A stretch of DNA of 64,000 nt, taken from NCBI GenBank assembly GCA_001986395.2, contig MQVO02000012.1, positions 620,001 through 684,000 on the forward strand. Reading direction: 5' to 3'. The translations under genes and the position numbers were made by a program. The notes below the pieces were generated by a model. That model was not told the DNA's origin. It searched no databases and saw nothing but the letters and a program-made list of their open reading frames with translations. This DNA comes from Irpex lacteus. Lineage: Eukaryota > Basidiomycota > Agaricomycetes > Polyporales > Irpicaceae. The stretch's first letter is position 1. Every line of letters starts with the position of its first letter. Positions 48,284-58,534 of the stretch are shown piece after piece.

Positions 48284-50447
48284 ATGTTGCGCGCTGCGAC
48301 GCGAGCCAGTGCGCCCGCCGGTAGGGGTGCCGTCCGGGTGTGCCGTCGTGTGAGTATCCTCACACAAGTGATTCGTGTGCACTAATTATTGATTATTTCG
48401 CTGCAGCGTTTGGCGACGGAGGCACCCCAGGTAGCCCCAAAGGCGAAGAAGAGACACCCCGTACGACGATTTATAATATACACTACGGCCGCAACAGCAT
48501 CGTTCTACGTTGGAAGCGCGTTCGTCGCGTTCTCCAACCACCCCTACCACGAGTTCTTCATCGAAAATGTACCGCTTGGTGCCTCATTTATCCAATACGC
48601 TGAAGACCACGACTGGGATACCCTGACTGTTCAAAAGGTCATTCAAGCATCCACCAACGGAGTTGCCTACATCCAACATCTCATCAGCGGCGGGGAGGAG
48701 AAGGGCGAGAAGGCGATTGAGAAGACGAAGGAGGTGTATGAGCGGACCAAAGACGCCTCGAAGGAGCGTATGCAGTCAGTAGCGCAAACTTTGAAGACGA
48801 CGGTTCGCAAGACCGAGGAGAAGGTTGCGGGAGGAGCTAAGAAAGCCGCAATTTCTAAGCACCAAGCCGCTCAGTTCTCAGAGGGTGTAGAGGACCTTGT
48901 ACGGGAGGCCGAGGCAGCTATCGCCGGAAACCTTCCCGTTCCAAAGCCAGGCACTACTACCACCCCTGAGCAGCCAGAACTCACACCTCCGGATAACGTC
49001 GCCTCTACGGCGGCTTCGGAGACAGCGCCTTCAAGCTCGAAGAAGGCCAACGTCTACGACGCACCCCTCCCGGTTGGTTTCGAACCACCACCAGGGTACT
49101 CGAAACCTGCTCCGCCCAAGCCTGCGCCGAAGGCAAGCCCTGCTTCCCCTGCCAAGGATGAGAAAGCAGCACCTCCGCCGGCACCCCTTCCTCTCGTTGC
49201 TCCTGTTGTCGCCGAACTTGGTGCAACAGAGCCGGTCATTTCGCAACTTGCTTCGGTCATTGACAACCTCGCGTCTTACTTGAACAGCAACCCCGCCGCG
49301 GCCACCAAAGCTCGTGATGTGCTAGAGAATGCAAAGGATGATATCAAGATTCTCGCGGACAGGTTCGACCAGGTGAAGGAGGAAGAGAGGAGAGCACTCG
49401 AGGCGAAGCTTGACGAGCAGACTCGAGAGTACACCATCAAGCTTCTCGAGCTTGAGATGGAGGCGCAAGACAAGTTGGACAGTCAGGAAGAAGGATTCCG
49501 CCATTTCTTTGAAGAGGAGAAGGCGAAGTTCATCCAGGCCTACCGCGAGAAGCTGAATCAGGAGCTCAGAACGCAGAGTGAGATCATCAATGAGCGGTGC
49601 GTAGGCTATGTTCTTGATTTTGACAACGTCTCGTAAACTAAATCAAATTCTAGTCTGAAAGAAGAGGTCATCGCTCAGGGGATCGAGCTTCAGCGAAGAT
49701 GGATACGTGAGATCAAGATCCGAGTAGAGCAGGAACGCGGTGGTCGTCTTGCGAAGCTCGACGAGCTGTCCACGAACCTGAAGCGTCTCGAACGTATTGC
49801 CCTGGACAACGGTGCATACTTGGACGAGAACATTCGAGTCCACGCTCTCTGGTCCGCCATTCGCGCACTGGGACATGCCGTCGACGGAGCTGCCCGCAAA
49901 CCCTTCCGTGACGAGTTGCGCGTCGTGCGTCACATCGCTGCTGCACGGGAGGACCCGGTCGTCATCGCTGCATTGGAATCCTTGGAGTCCTCGGACGCAC
50001 CTGATGTTGGCGTCGAACCCTTTGCTGACCTCGCGTCATGGTTCACCACGTCCGTGGCCCCGCGCGTTGCCAGCGTCGCTCTGGTCCCAGACCAGAACGC
50101 CGGTTTGCTGTCCCACCTTGCGTCACATCTCCTGTCCTCTTTCAGCTTCAAACGTCAGGGACTGGTCGAAGGTGATGATGTTCTGAGCGTCCTGGCTCGT
50201 GCAGAGTACTACCTCAACGAGAAGGACCTTGATAGCGCGACGAGGGAGCTTAATCAGTTGAGGGGTACGGCCAAGGTGTTGCTGTCAGACTGGTTGTCCG
50301 CTGCGCGCAAACGACTCGAAGTCTCGCAGGCCCTCGAGGTTCGTCGTGTTACATACTGTTCATTGACCTCAAGTGCTGAATCACTTTCCGTGACAGATTG
50401 TGCAGTCCCAAGCTACTCTTGCTTCTTTATTAGTTTCTCAGCATTAG
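48284..50447 (+). CDS. mic60: MICOS subunit MIC60 (mitofilin)
   Basis: Four exons (48284-48349, 48407-49596, 49654-50338, 50397-50447) encode 663 residues. Residues 1 to about 40 are an Arg-rich mitochondrial presequence (MLRAATRASAPAGRGAVRV). One transmembrane helix follows at about 44-64 (FIIYTTAATASFYVGSAFV), with the typical NHPYHEFFIENVPLGASFI just after it. A Pro/Ala-rich linker, a long coiled coil (about 330-480) and the C-terminal mitofilin domain follow (IALDNGAYLDENIRVHALW, FSFKRQGLVEGDDVLSVLAR, YYLNEKDLDSATRELNQLRG). MIC60 anchors the MICOS complex at inner-membrane crista junctions. It is divergent from the Atg22-like gene and convergent with the next gene. Confidence 0.95.
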
Positions 50448-50563
50448 ATATACACTCGTTCATTGCTCGTTCCAAAAGTAAATGGACAAACACTAGATAC
50501 ATGCGTCAAATCTGCGCGATATAGGTTTCCGACAAATCGCTGCGCTGCGTAAGATCAGACCGC

Positions 50564-51787
50564 TCATGGATGCAGGTGAGGGTGACCATCGCCATTTTGC
50601 ACGGGAACTATTCCCAGAGCGCACTCGCAGATGGCTTGCGCTCTGCGCACGACCGTCTGGGCGTGGGGAGCCTGTTGGCCGCCTGGCCCTGGAGGTGCTC
50701 GCGTCACCTTCACCAGACCAGGGAATATCGTGGCACCGACTCGATCTTGCTGTCTCCTCTCACTCGTGACGCATCTCTTGACCAACTCAACCTGCGCCGG
50801 ATGCAAGATGCTACCAAGCTCAGGGACGAACGCGCGGTAGAACGCGTCCACAGAGCCACCTGCGCTCGACGGCGCGCCGTGCAGCATTCTGGAGAACTCG
50901 TAGCCCGCCTCGAGGACGTTGTAGATGCCAGCGGCGGGGGAGTTCTCTTTCTCGTCTGGACGGATGACTTCGGCGAGGTTGGGGAGGTGTTCAGAGATGA
51001 AGAAACGGGATGTGTCTCGTGAGCATTTCTCAACGGCGGCGGTGAAGGTTTGGCGTCGCCAGACGGCTGCTACGGTGGCGTCTCCTATTGTTGCAGAGTG
51101 CATACATCAGATGCAGGCAATAAATAACACAAAGACTGTGTGGCTTACGTGAGAAGATGTGCTCATGTATACGTGTGAGTTGGATGTTAGCCTCTGCGCT
51201 GTCCGTGACAATGAGACAGTTCACGATCCCTTCGCAGATCGTCTTGGCCATTGCGTGCCGTAAGAGATTGAGGGTCTGCATCTGAAAGTTAGTTGGGTTC
51301 TCGGGCATAGGATAACCCTCTGGTAGTTCTCCATCGAAGATGTCTATGAGAGCTGCCTGGCGGATGTCGTTTAGGTCGGCAGGAGGGTTGGCGATGAGGG
51401 AGGCAGCCCAGGAATTGATTTCTCTTTCAAGTTGAGATGCAGCGTTCTAGTATCGTAGCGAGGATTGACAGATTCAGAGCAAGCAACTCAACCACTGAAC
51501 AATGCAACGCACCTTAATAGAGAAGTCGTCCACTGAGTTGCCCTTTCTGCTTAGTCCTGGGTCGCTTGTACCCTCGAGCAAAGCGATTCTAGCACGCAAG
51601 AGCGCGACCTGCCTCTCCTGCTCCTGAAGCTGTCCTCTCTGCTCCTCGACTTTCTCGTGGGCAATACGCTACATGCAATTGATTGCACTTCAATGTCAAA
51701 TCCAGCAGATGGATAAACGAAACTCACAAAGTTCGTCAGCGCATAGCGATATTGTTCTCCAGACACCACGTCGAATTGCTGAGCCAT
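50564..51787 (-). CDS. Hypothetical coiled-coil protein
   Basis: Four exons (51787-51728, 51668-51513, 51446-51149, 51084-50564) give 344 residues with the phase kept at each junction. After a short N-terminus there is a coiled coil (HEKVEEQRGQLQEQERQVAL and onward, about residues 22-55). A helical domain with REINSWAASLIANPP and LLRHAMAKTICEGIVNCLI follows, then a second globular half with CSRDTSRFFISEHLPNLAE. The C-terminus is Pro/Gly/Gln- and His-rich. I do not recognise the family; the segmented helical layout resembles proteins conserved across agaricomycetes without known function. Its stop is 116 bases from the convergent MIC60 stop. Confidence 0.75.
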
Positions 51788-52167
51788 CGCCTACAAATCA
51801 AGCAGAACTGTCGTGAAGGTGTGGAAAGGAGACAATACTGTCGTGTGAGTAGATCATGGTTAACTTGAGGTGTACCTTTATTATGTAGAACAGGCACGTT
51901 TAGCAGTGGCAGATCGCACCGCCTTAGCCTCGTTGTCAACAGTCATTAACGTCGTTTCAAGCAAGGGCCGTGCACCGCCCCGGGTGCAGTTCCGACATGG
52001 GCGGGTCAAAGGTTTACATAGAAGAATCAAGAAGTTACATAAACCCGTCCAATATTTCGATTCTATCATACACGCACAACAGGAACATCATGTACAAGAA
52101 TGAGAAATATATCGATATCCAAAGGTAACAAGTCTACAGTCACATCGTATAAGAATTAAACTTAAAC
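51788..52167. other. Intergenic
   Basis: This is the upstream region of the coiled-coil gene and the 3' flank of the carrier gene. Nothing else is seen. Confidence 0.5.
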
Positions 52168-53577
52168 CTACGGCTTTCTTTTCAGACGATAGAGGATGGC
52201 TATGATCGCGATGGCCCAGTGCTCGAATTGCTCCTTGAGTAGGAACAAGAGAGCCTGGTTGATCACTCCCTTCAGAATCTGTGCACTCATGCCCTAAAGT
52301 AGTCGCGATCGTTCAGTATACATTTCGTTGAGAACAAATGACGATGAACAAACCTGATACCATCCGGTGATGCCTTCCTTCTCAAGAACTCTTCGCAACA
52401 AGGTCAAAGCACCAACGTGCTGGCTGTGTTCGTGATGACGATGATGGGGAAGGGGCTTTTCCGCGTGAGTAGCCCGATACTCGTCTGTGTCAGCTGAACG
52501 AGCCTGGATACGAATCTTGGCCATAATGTAGGGATATGTGACCTATAGAACAGAAAGTTAGACGATTTCCTTTCGCTGACGATCGTGCACGCACAATAGT
52601 TGCCAAAGTCTTGCTTATGGCACCGATGGTGAAAGTCTGCCATGGGCTGAGCTTCGTGACAATTTGGCCAGTAGCCTTCTCCTGCGCAAGTAGCAAAGTG
52701 CTCTTGACACGCTCGTAGCATCCATACGTGATGGCCGGATTGGCGGTGAGCACGAGGCCGGGCTTAATTCCAAGCCACAGACCCGTCACGCCCTCTTCCT
52801 CCACGATTTCCTTTGCGACACCGATGAAAGAATCGTCATACGGCTCTTCCTCGATGCTCTCTGGGGAAGAACTGTAGACACTCTCGACATCGCTGGCCTC
52901 CGAAGCACTGAAGCTGGCTCTGGCAGCGGCAGCCCGCGCCTCCCGTGCCTCCCGTGCCTCCCGTCTCTTCGTTACTCTGTCCAGCGAGTTTCCGATCTGC
53001 TGCCGCGTCGCAATCACGGACACGGGGATAGTGAAGATCTGTGCTAGACCACCTGCCAGAGCGCTCAGAAGGAGCTCCGCGGCAGTAGAGAGGGTGGGGG
53101 CTCTTGAGCCCTTGGGCAGTTTCGCACTGAGTCGTCGAATATACGACCCTCGGACGAGAGAGTAGAAGAAGAAATACGCGTATTCTGGGGAATTGGGTTA
53201 GGGATGAGCCAGCGCACTGTGGAAGTAACTTACGTTGCGAGAAAGTATTGAGCATCGTCGCCCAGAATCCTCTGTAGTAGCCAGAGAAGCCTTCTTCACG
53301 GAGGATCTGCTTCAATACCTTCAACAGCGAGACCTTATCCCCCTCTTTGCGCTTGTGGAAGGCCTGAAGACGTGTCTTTGCCCTAAGACAGCAAGTATGA
53401 ATAAGTGTGTCTCATGATTAGCCTTGAGGTATACGAACGTGTCCAAGGGATATATCGCACTGTGCGTAGTCATTAGTATGATATCACTCTCACGTAGCAG
53501 ATAACGCACGCATTACTGAAGCATCCTCCAAGTGCGCCAGCCAAAGCCGATGCTAGTGGTGTCAACTGTGTAGACAT
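52168..53577 (-). CDS. ANT1: Peroxisomal adenine-nucleotide carrier (PMP47/ANT1 type)
   Basis: Six exons (53577-53510, 53459-53439, 53382-53234, 53184-52595, 52542-52354, 52293-52168) give 380 residues. Three mitochondrial-carrier repeats are visible. The first has the signature PLDTAKTRLQ. The second is degenerate (IPVSVIATRQQ), and the third (VTYPYIMAKIRIQ) is characteristic of PMP47/ANT1-type peroxisomal carriers, which exchange cytosolic ATP for peroxisomal AMP for fatty-acid activation. GYYRGFWATMLNTFSQ, GLWLGIKPGLVLTANPAI and ITGWYQGMSAQILKGVI end each repeat. An acidic, Ser-rich loop of about 50 residues, preceded by a triple REA unit, interrupts repeat 2. The start gives the usual TPLASALAGALGGCFSNA opening. 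Confidence 0.9.
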
Positions 53578-54052
53578 ATCTTGCTAGCGGTCGTAGTCGT
53601 AGTGCGGGGTACTATGTGAATGTGGAGACCCAGCAACCTGGGGTATATTTGTATGAGCTCAGCACTGTCCCACAAACCCCGCATTTCTAATCATTGAGAT
53701 GATAATGCGCACCTGAGACTTACTCCTTGTATGTCGGCCGAAACGATGGTGGTGGCAGCGGTCGAAGCTGTGAGCGGGCCATGGCTGCTCGCCTGAGCAT
53801 GATTGTCTGCCCCCAACGCGCTCGGCCTCGCGGACGTCGGTACGGGAAACGGGCGGTACGTCAGACGCACGGTTGCCCGGTGGAACGCGGCCGGTCACTT
53901 TCACGAGCTTTCTTCCGTGGGAGAATCCCGCCATCACCCATATGTGGAAGTTAGCGGCCTCTGATTCTAACATGCACAAATACAGGCCGATGACCGGATG
54001 TATTATGTTGTAAATCTTTCTCTGGTTCTCTCTTCTGCTCTGCCACTTCCCT
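53578..54052. other. Divergent promoter region
   Basis: This is the shared upstream DNA of the carrier gene (minus) and the methyltransferase-like gene (plus). An open frame runs antisense here, but it is not supported as a gene. Confidence 0.5.
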
Positions 54053-55250
54053 ATGTCTGCCAATCCAAACTTTCCTGTAAATCTCGACATAAAACCTCTG
54101 CCCATCAACGGGATTAGCTTTGACTTCGATGAGGCCTCTCAAATAGAGGCGATCAAGAAATACGGCATTGCAGGGAGGGTCTGGTGAACGCACTTTCACT
54201 CGCCGCCGCCACCCACCGTTCTCATCTACCAGCGGTGCACCTCTCCCGCAGGGAAGCCTCAAGTGCATTGAAATCCTATATTGAAGGCGACTCCGATCTC
54301 GAGTTTGACCCACCCTTTCTTCGAGAAGATTGCACAGAGCTGGTGCTTCTCGAGCTTGGGAGTGGTACTGGCGTCGTGGCATCGACTCTCGCAGAACGTC
54401 TGGCTCATACGAAATTCACTCTCTTTGTGACGGACCTTCCTGATGTCTGTCCCCTTCTGGAGAAGAATTTAACGAAGTTTATTCGACATACAACAGAACC
54501 TTCACCATCTGAATCAACGGGGCGTGTTCTTGTGCGGCCTCTGGCATGGGGCAACAACGAGCACGCCTTGAAAATATCCGAGGAGCTGTCGTATCTATGC
54601 GCTCATGATCACTACTTGACCCATATCATATGCAGCGACCTGGTGAGTTGACTCTCTCATTATCTCACAGTAGCAATACAGCACAGCTTATGTGCAATGC
54701 GCTTATCCGAGGTTGCACATCGCTCCCGTTGCCTCAAGGCTTCATAATTTCTACAGTCATGCGTTGCCTTCCCGATTTGTTCTCACGGACACACGTACAG
54801 GTATACTTTCCAGAGCTACTCGCGCCTCTGCTTCGATCTCTCATTCACGTCACTTCACCGCCGCTCGCTCCTCCACATGGATCCGATCGTCTTCTCGAGG
54901 TTATCATATCGTACAAAATCCGAAGTCTGGCCAAGGAGACGGCGTTCTGGTCTGCTTTTGGCCTATGGTTCTCGTTCGAGCCTGTGCTGATCAGATCGCG
55001 TCGTCCGACCGAGGATGGTCCACAGGTTGGGGACGGTGATAACAGGCCCTTGGACGTGTGGACGCGGTTTGGAGCATCTGGTGATGGAGATATGTTTGTG
55101 TTTGTTGCCAGACGAAGGCCAGAGTCCCTCGCCTGGGAAATCCCATCTGGCGACAAAGAGCTGTTGGAAGGCGTAGGGGCACAAGGCTCTAATACTAGAA
55201 AGGGAGACGACACGTTCGAGCGGTTACTACTAATGCAACTCGAGCCCTAG
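54053..55250 (+). CDS. Class I SAM-dependent protein (lysine) methyltransferase-like
   Basis: Three exons (54053-54183, 54252-54642, 54801-55250) give 323 residues. Joining exons 1 and 2 restores YGIAGRVWEASSALKSY, which matches the W-E-A-A motif before motif I in METTL21/EFM-type lysine methyltransferases. Motif I is LVLLELGSGTGVVAS, and the acidic ribose-binding turn is LFVTDLPDV. The post-I / motif II region is THIICSDLVYFPELLAPLL, where D-L-V-Y-F resembles the DxxY catalytic motif of this family. It likely methylates a lysine on a translation factor or chaperone. The second intron is long for this locus (158 bases) but contains nothing needed for the protein. Confidence 0.85.
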
Positions 55251-55492
55251 CAACATATAACGGTGTGATAATTGTAATTAAGGTGTGTGTATACAAGCCG
55301 ATGCACGAAGTCCGCCGAAGCTACAAGCTTTCTGTATTATAGATCTTTCCCACAATGTCCCAATACACTTTGTAACCAAAAGACTGGAATGTCCGGATGT
55401 AGATTGCAGTAAATTGTACACAGCAAGTTCATCATTGGAAGCCACCATGGTGAAGGAAGCTGGTAAAGTTGAATTATGTCAGTCCAACTGGC

Positions 55493-57229
55493 CTAGTCGG
55501 AAAGCAAGTACACTGACCGCTGATTGCCATTCTCCAGAAATCCGATTGCAAGGTTCCAAGTGTTCTCTGCAGCAGGCTCGTAGCCTGGCGGGGCAAACGA
55601 CTTGGGGACGACCCCAACGGCGTTTAACGTGTGTATCGTCACTCTCTCAGCGAAGAGAGGACTATCCGGGTTCGTACCCACGAATCCTGGCGCCTGTGAA
55701 GGATACATGCAGACATCATACTATCGTCGCCGACAGAACGGTACCTTTAACTGTAAGCAACCTTCTCTCCTTATGACACCGTGTATCGTCACTCACCCGA
55801 AGTGTAAACGTCGGAAATGTGAACGTCGGCCGCAAAGCCTTCCGAACATCCAGTTCGCCTTGAAGCGTACGTTTGTTCGGCTCTTCAGCAGCACCACCCT
55901 CCGATGGCCAGAAATTGGCAGTACCCATCACCTCGCGAACCACGTTCGCGCTGTTTCCCGCGCCAGGCCGCGTGGCAACTAAGCCTATCAACCGCTCGCG
56001 CACGAGGGCCACCTTGACTGCTGTGGGCGAAGAGATCACATCAAGCGCTTGCTGGTCATCCGAGCTGAAGGTGACAACAATAGGTATCGGTGACCCTGCC
56101 GCGTACGACAACTAATCCGCACGGTTGAGCATGCGGGAACTGCCTCAGTCGTGTGGGCTCGTTACTCACCGGCTTCGCGAGTGAGACCTGTGTGCCTCAC
56201 CGTCAGCACAAATACTTCTCCCGCACATGGTATCAAACAGAGAGAAGGATGCTGTTGTGCTCACCGTGCAGTCAACGTTGACAGTTCGGGACTTGAAGAG
56301 TGTGCCTGATATTCGCACTTGGGGAAGTGACTTCCAACCGTTGGGATCTCCATTTGGACCTACTATGGATGTACCTTCCACATATGCGGCTTGTCGTAAG
56401 GGAGAAGGAGGATCCGCACGAGAGAGCGGTGTGTAATAGATGTTCGTGGTCAGTCTATGCATGGTGCTAATTTAGTATTGTTTTCCCAGTAGCCATCTCA
56501 GAAGCGAAGCCTTACAACTGGTTCACTCTGAGAGCGCTCCGCTTGATAGTGACGACCAGCTTGTAGTCGATATACGCAGGGCTGGCTCGTTCTACATACT
56601 AAACTTTCAGCAATATATTCCTTCCGGAGGAAGACGCACAAAATTTACCGCTGAAAGTTGGGGGAAGTTTGTAAGTTTCGGCCTTAGCTTTCGGCTTGTC
56701 TGCGACGTCGACTTCCGTCGGTATAGGTATACTGAAAGGCCACGACATCTTCCCGCCGGGCGGATTTCCCGACGTCTTTGCATTCCATAGCTCTTTACTG
56801 GAACTTAGAAAGTTCAGTTCTTCTTGGCCGACTGCTGTCACGCCGCCAGTCAACTAATCGTGAAAATGCATCTTTACATCAGGAAACAGCATTCACTTCC
56901 GTCATTGTACAGCAAGATGATGGACTGACCGTGATTGAGACAGCTTTCGCTCCGTCTGTCCTGTCAAAGTCGACTTCGACGGTTCCGTGGATAGTGTCCC
57001 GTTCGCAAAATAGCGGCCATGTCTTCTTGTCCTTTGCGCGGCTCTTGACGTGTAGCCAAATAAACGGCCGTGCCTTGGAGTCCGGAAGCGTATAGGTGTG
57101 TTCGAGGAGTTCGACGCTTTGCACGGACGAAAATGAAGCCCTGCTATATCGCGGAAGTAGTCTTGGATATACTAGGTCGGAAAGGTTTCGTCTTGCGGCG
57201 TCGTGTTGTGACTCCGCGCGCTTGTCCAT
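55493..57229 (-). CDS. Arrestin-like protein
   Basis: Seven exons (57229-56930, 56853-56649, 56591-56516, 56454-56265, 56187-56170, 56111-55797, 55720-55493) give 443 residues. The order fits the basidiomycete arrestin-fold family: VQSVELLEHTYTLPDSKARP, WPLFCERDTIHGTVEVDF, a Pro-rich IPIPTEV segment, LPPTFSERASPAYIDYKLVV and PLSRADPPSPLRQAAY. These are followed by GSPIPIVVTFSSDDQQALDV, which opens the second arrestin lobe. Alpha-arrestins act as adaptors for ubiquitin ligases in transporter endocytosis; no PPxY motif stands out, so that role is only inferred. The final exon (YDVCMYPSQAPGFVG, then PKSFAPPGYEPAAE) closes the domain. The start at 57229 could be preceded by another exon. Confidence 0.8.
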
Positions 57230-57395
57230 CTCCGGGCGATCAGGTACTACGAAATTCTGAGCCTAAGATAAACAAGATGACCGGGCTAGCAGCTGATCGT
57301 GCCCACCAGGAACGGGTGCTCACTGGTCTTATAGGCCGTGGTGCTCTAGGGGCAGACTCGAGGCAGAAGTCGAGTCACCGTTCAAGTTCACAGGT

Positions 57396-57751
57396 TCATG
57401 GCGTGGTGAGATGCTCGCGGTGTATTTCAATCAGCAGCACAGTATGTTGCATGTGGCTGCTTGGGTAGAACCATCCCGCGCTTGACCCGCGCCACGGTGC
57501 ACCCGGAGGCTGTCGCTGTGCTGCACATGGTGTCTCAGACTCTCCTACCGCACGTACTCAGAAGTCCACAATTGAATATTGATCTCGAGGTTGCGACGAC
57601 CATCTAGGGCGGCTGTGCGGTCTACGCGAAGCACGTTCACTGCCTGGTCCTCTTCTTTTGTGTACTGTGACGGTGAGATGAACGGCTTCTCACTGTTGGC
57701 CGCCCATTTCATCACCTCCTTCCCGAGTTCCTCTCCACGCGGGCAGAGCAT
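57396..57751 (-). CDS. Hypothetical 92-residue protein
   Basis: Two exons, 57751-57558 and 57480-57396, joined across a 77-base intron (GTACGT...GTCAAG) give an in-phase 92-residue product. It contains RVDRTAALDGRRNLEINIQ and, across the junction, LWTSEDAGWFYPSSHMQ, followed by HTVLLIEIHREHLTTP. The composition is protein-like, with aromatic and charged residues well mixed, but I recognise no family. It lies just upstream of the arrestin-like gene on the same strand and could instead be a 5' part of that gene; the stop at 57396 argues against this. Confidence 0.35.
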
Positions 57752-58161
57752 CCACGGGTTACTTCACGGAATGAAAGTCTAAAAGTATATAGGCACACAA
57801 CGCACGCGCGTGTGCCCCAGCGAGTCATTAGCGATTACGGATGAACTATGTACAGGAGAACGTGGTTTCTGTAGTAATGTACCCTAGATTAGAATTAGAG
57901 GGATGTAGATGTCCGCTACTGCGGTAAAGGATAGCGCTACAGGATAACTACGACAACGAGCATAACGAGGATAAAGAAGGAGAGACAGATACTAGGAAGT
58001 ATAGCACACACGGCATTAGGATTAGTGGTGTAGTAAGAGATGGAAAGTCCGATTAGAGATGAGATGAATGAGGGAGAGACTGTCAGATCGGGGTTTACTG
58101 CTTCCGGAGCGAGACCGCCATTACTTCTGAGTAGCGCTGCTGGCAAGGGGAATCAGCATCG
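57752..58161. other. Intergenic
   Basis: This separates the small hypothetical gene from the Zn2Cys6 gene. A minus-strand frame at 58146-57937 ends in a hydrophobic run but has no ATG start and could not be joined in phase to the Zn2Cys6 exons. Confidence 0.4.
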
Positions 58162-58534
58162 TCAGCATGCCGCAGAAATCCTGCATGCGTGCGAAGGTAC
58201 AAAGGCAATACTCACACTGGTACATAGCTGCAAAGGATATTACGTTTGTGGCAGTTAGCACATGTGGGCCTGCCATCGCACTTCATCTTGCGACCTACAA
58301 AGCAACGGGCACATGGATTGTCAGTTACAATGTGCAGTACGATCGGTGTTCACACATACCTCGGCAGAAGACGCAGGCCATAGGTGTCCTGCGTGGAGTC
58401 CTCGGCCTATAGGACGACTCCCCGTCCGAATCCATGCCACTGTTACTGTAGTAGGAATGAGGGGGACTCTGATCTACGTCAGCAAGATCAAAACAGTGTT
58501 TCAGACGTCTGTAGCTCACCTGAGGAGTGTCCAT
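58162..58534 (-). CDS. Zn(II)2Cys6 binuclear-cluster mini-protein
   Basis: Exons 58534-58520, 58468-58360, 58294-58216 and a short last exon (58180-58162, least certain) give about 73 residues. The joined protein has a basic lead (YRPRTPRRTPMA) into a complete six-cysteine cluster: C-V-F-C, R-G-R-K-M-K-C, D-G-R-P-T-C, A-N-C and, eight residues on, a final C. This is a fungal Zn2Cys6 DNA-binding domain. Normal regulators of this class have several hundred further residues, but here the frame closes within about ten codons of the last cysteine for both acceptors tried. The first intron (51 bases, GTGAGC...GATCAG) is in frame, so a retained form adds 17 residues. It is either a stand-alone mini-protein or a truncated regulator. 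Confidence 0.7.

Noticed and set aside
48007..48363. 118-codon minus-strand open frame
   Set aside because: It lies antisense to MIC60 exon 1 and its promoter. It is not in phase with the Atg22-like exon and has no motif.
53659..54108. 149-codon minus-strand open frame
   Set aside because: It overlaps the start of the methyltransferase-like gene in antisense and has no recognisable domain.
54117..54524. Methyltransferase shadow frames and frames near the RhoGAP 5' side considered as genes
   Set aside because: They are alternative-frame readings of accepted exons with no independent support.
57937..58146. Hydrophobic C-terminal extension of the Zn2Cys6 protein
   Set aside because: No acceptor joins it in phase to the cluster exons, and it lacks an ATG.
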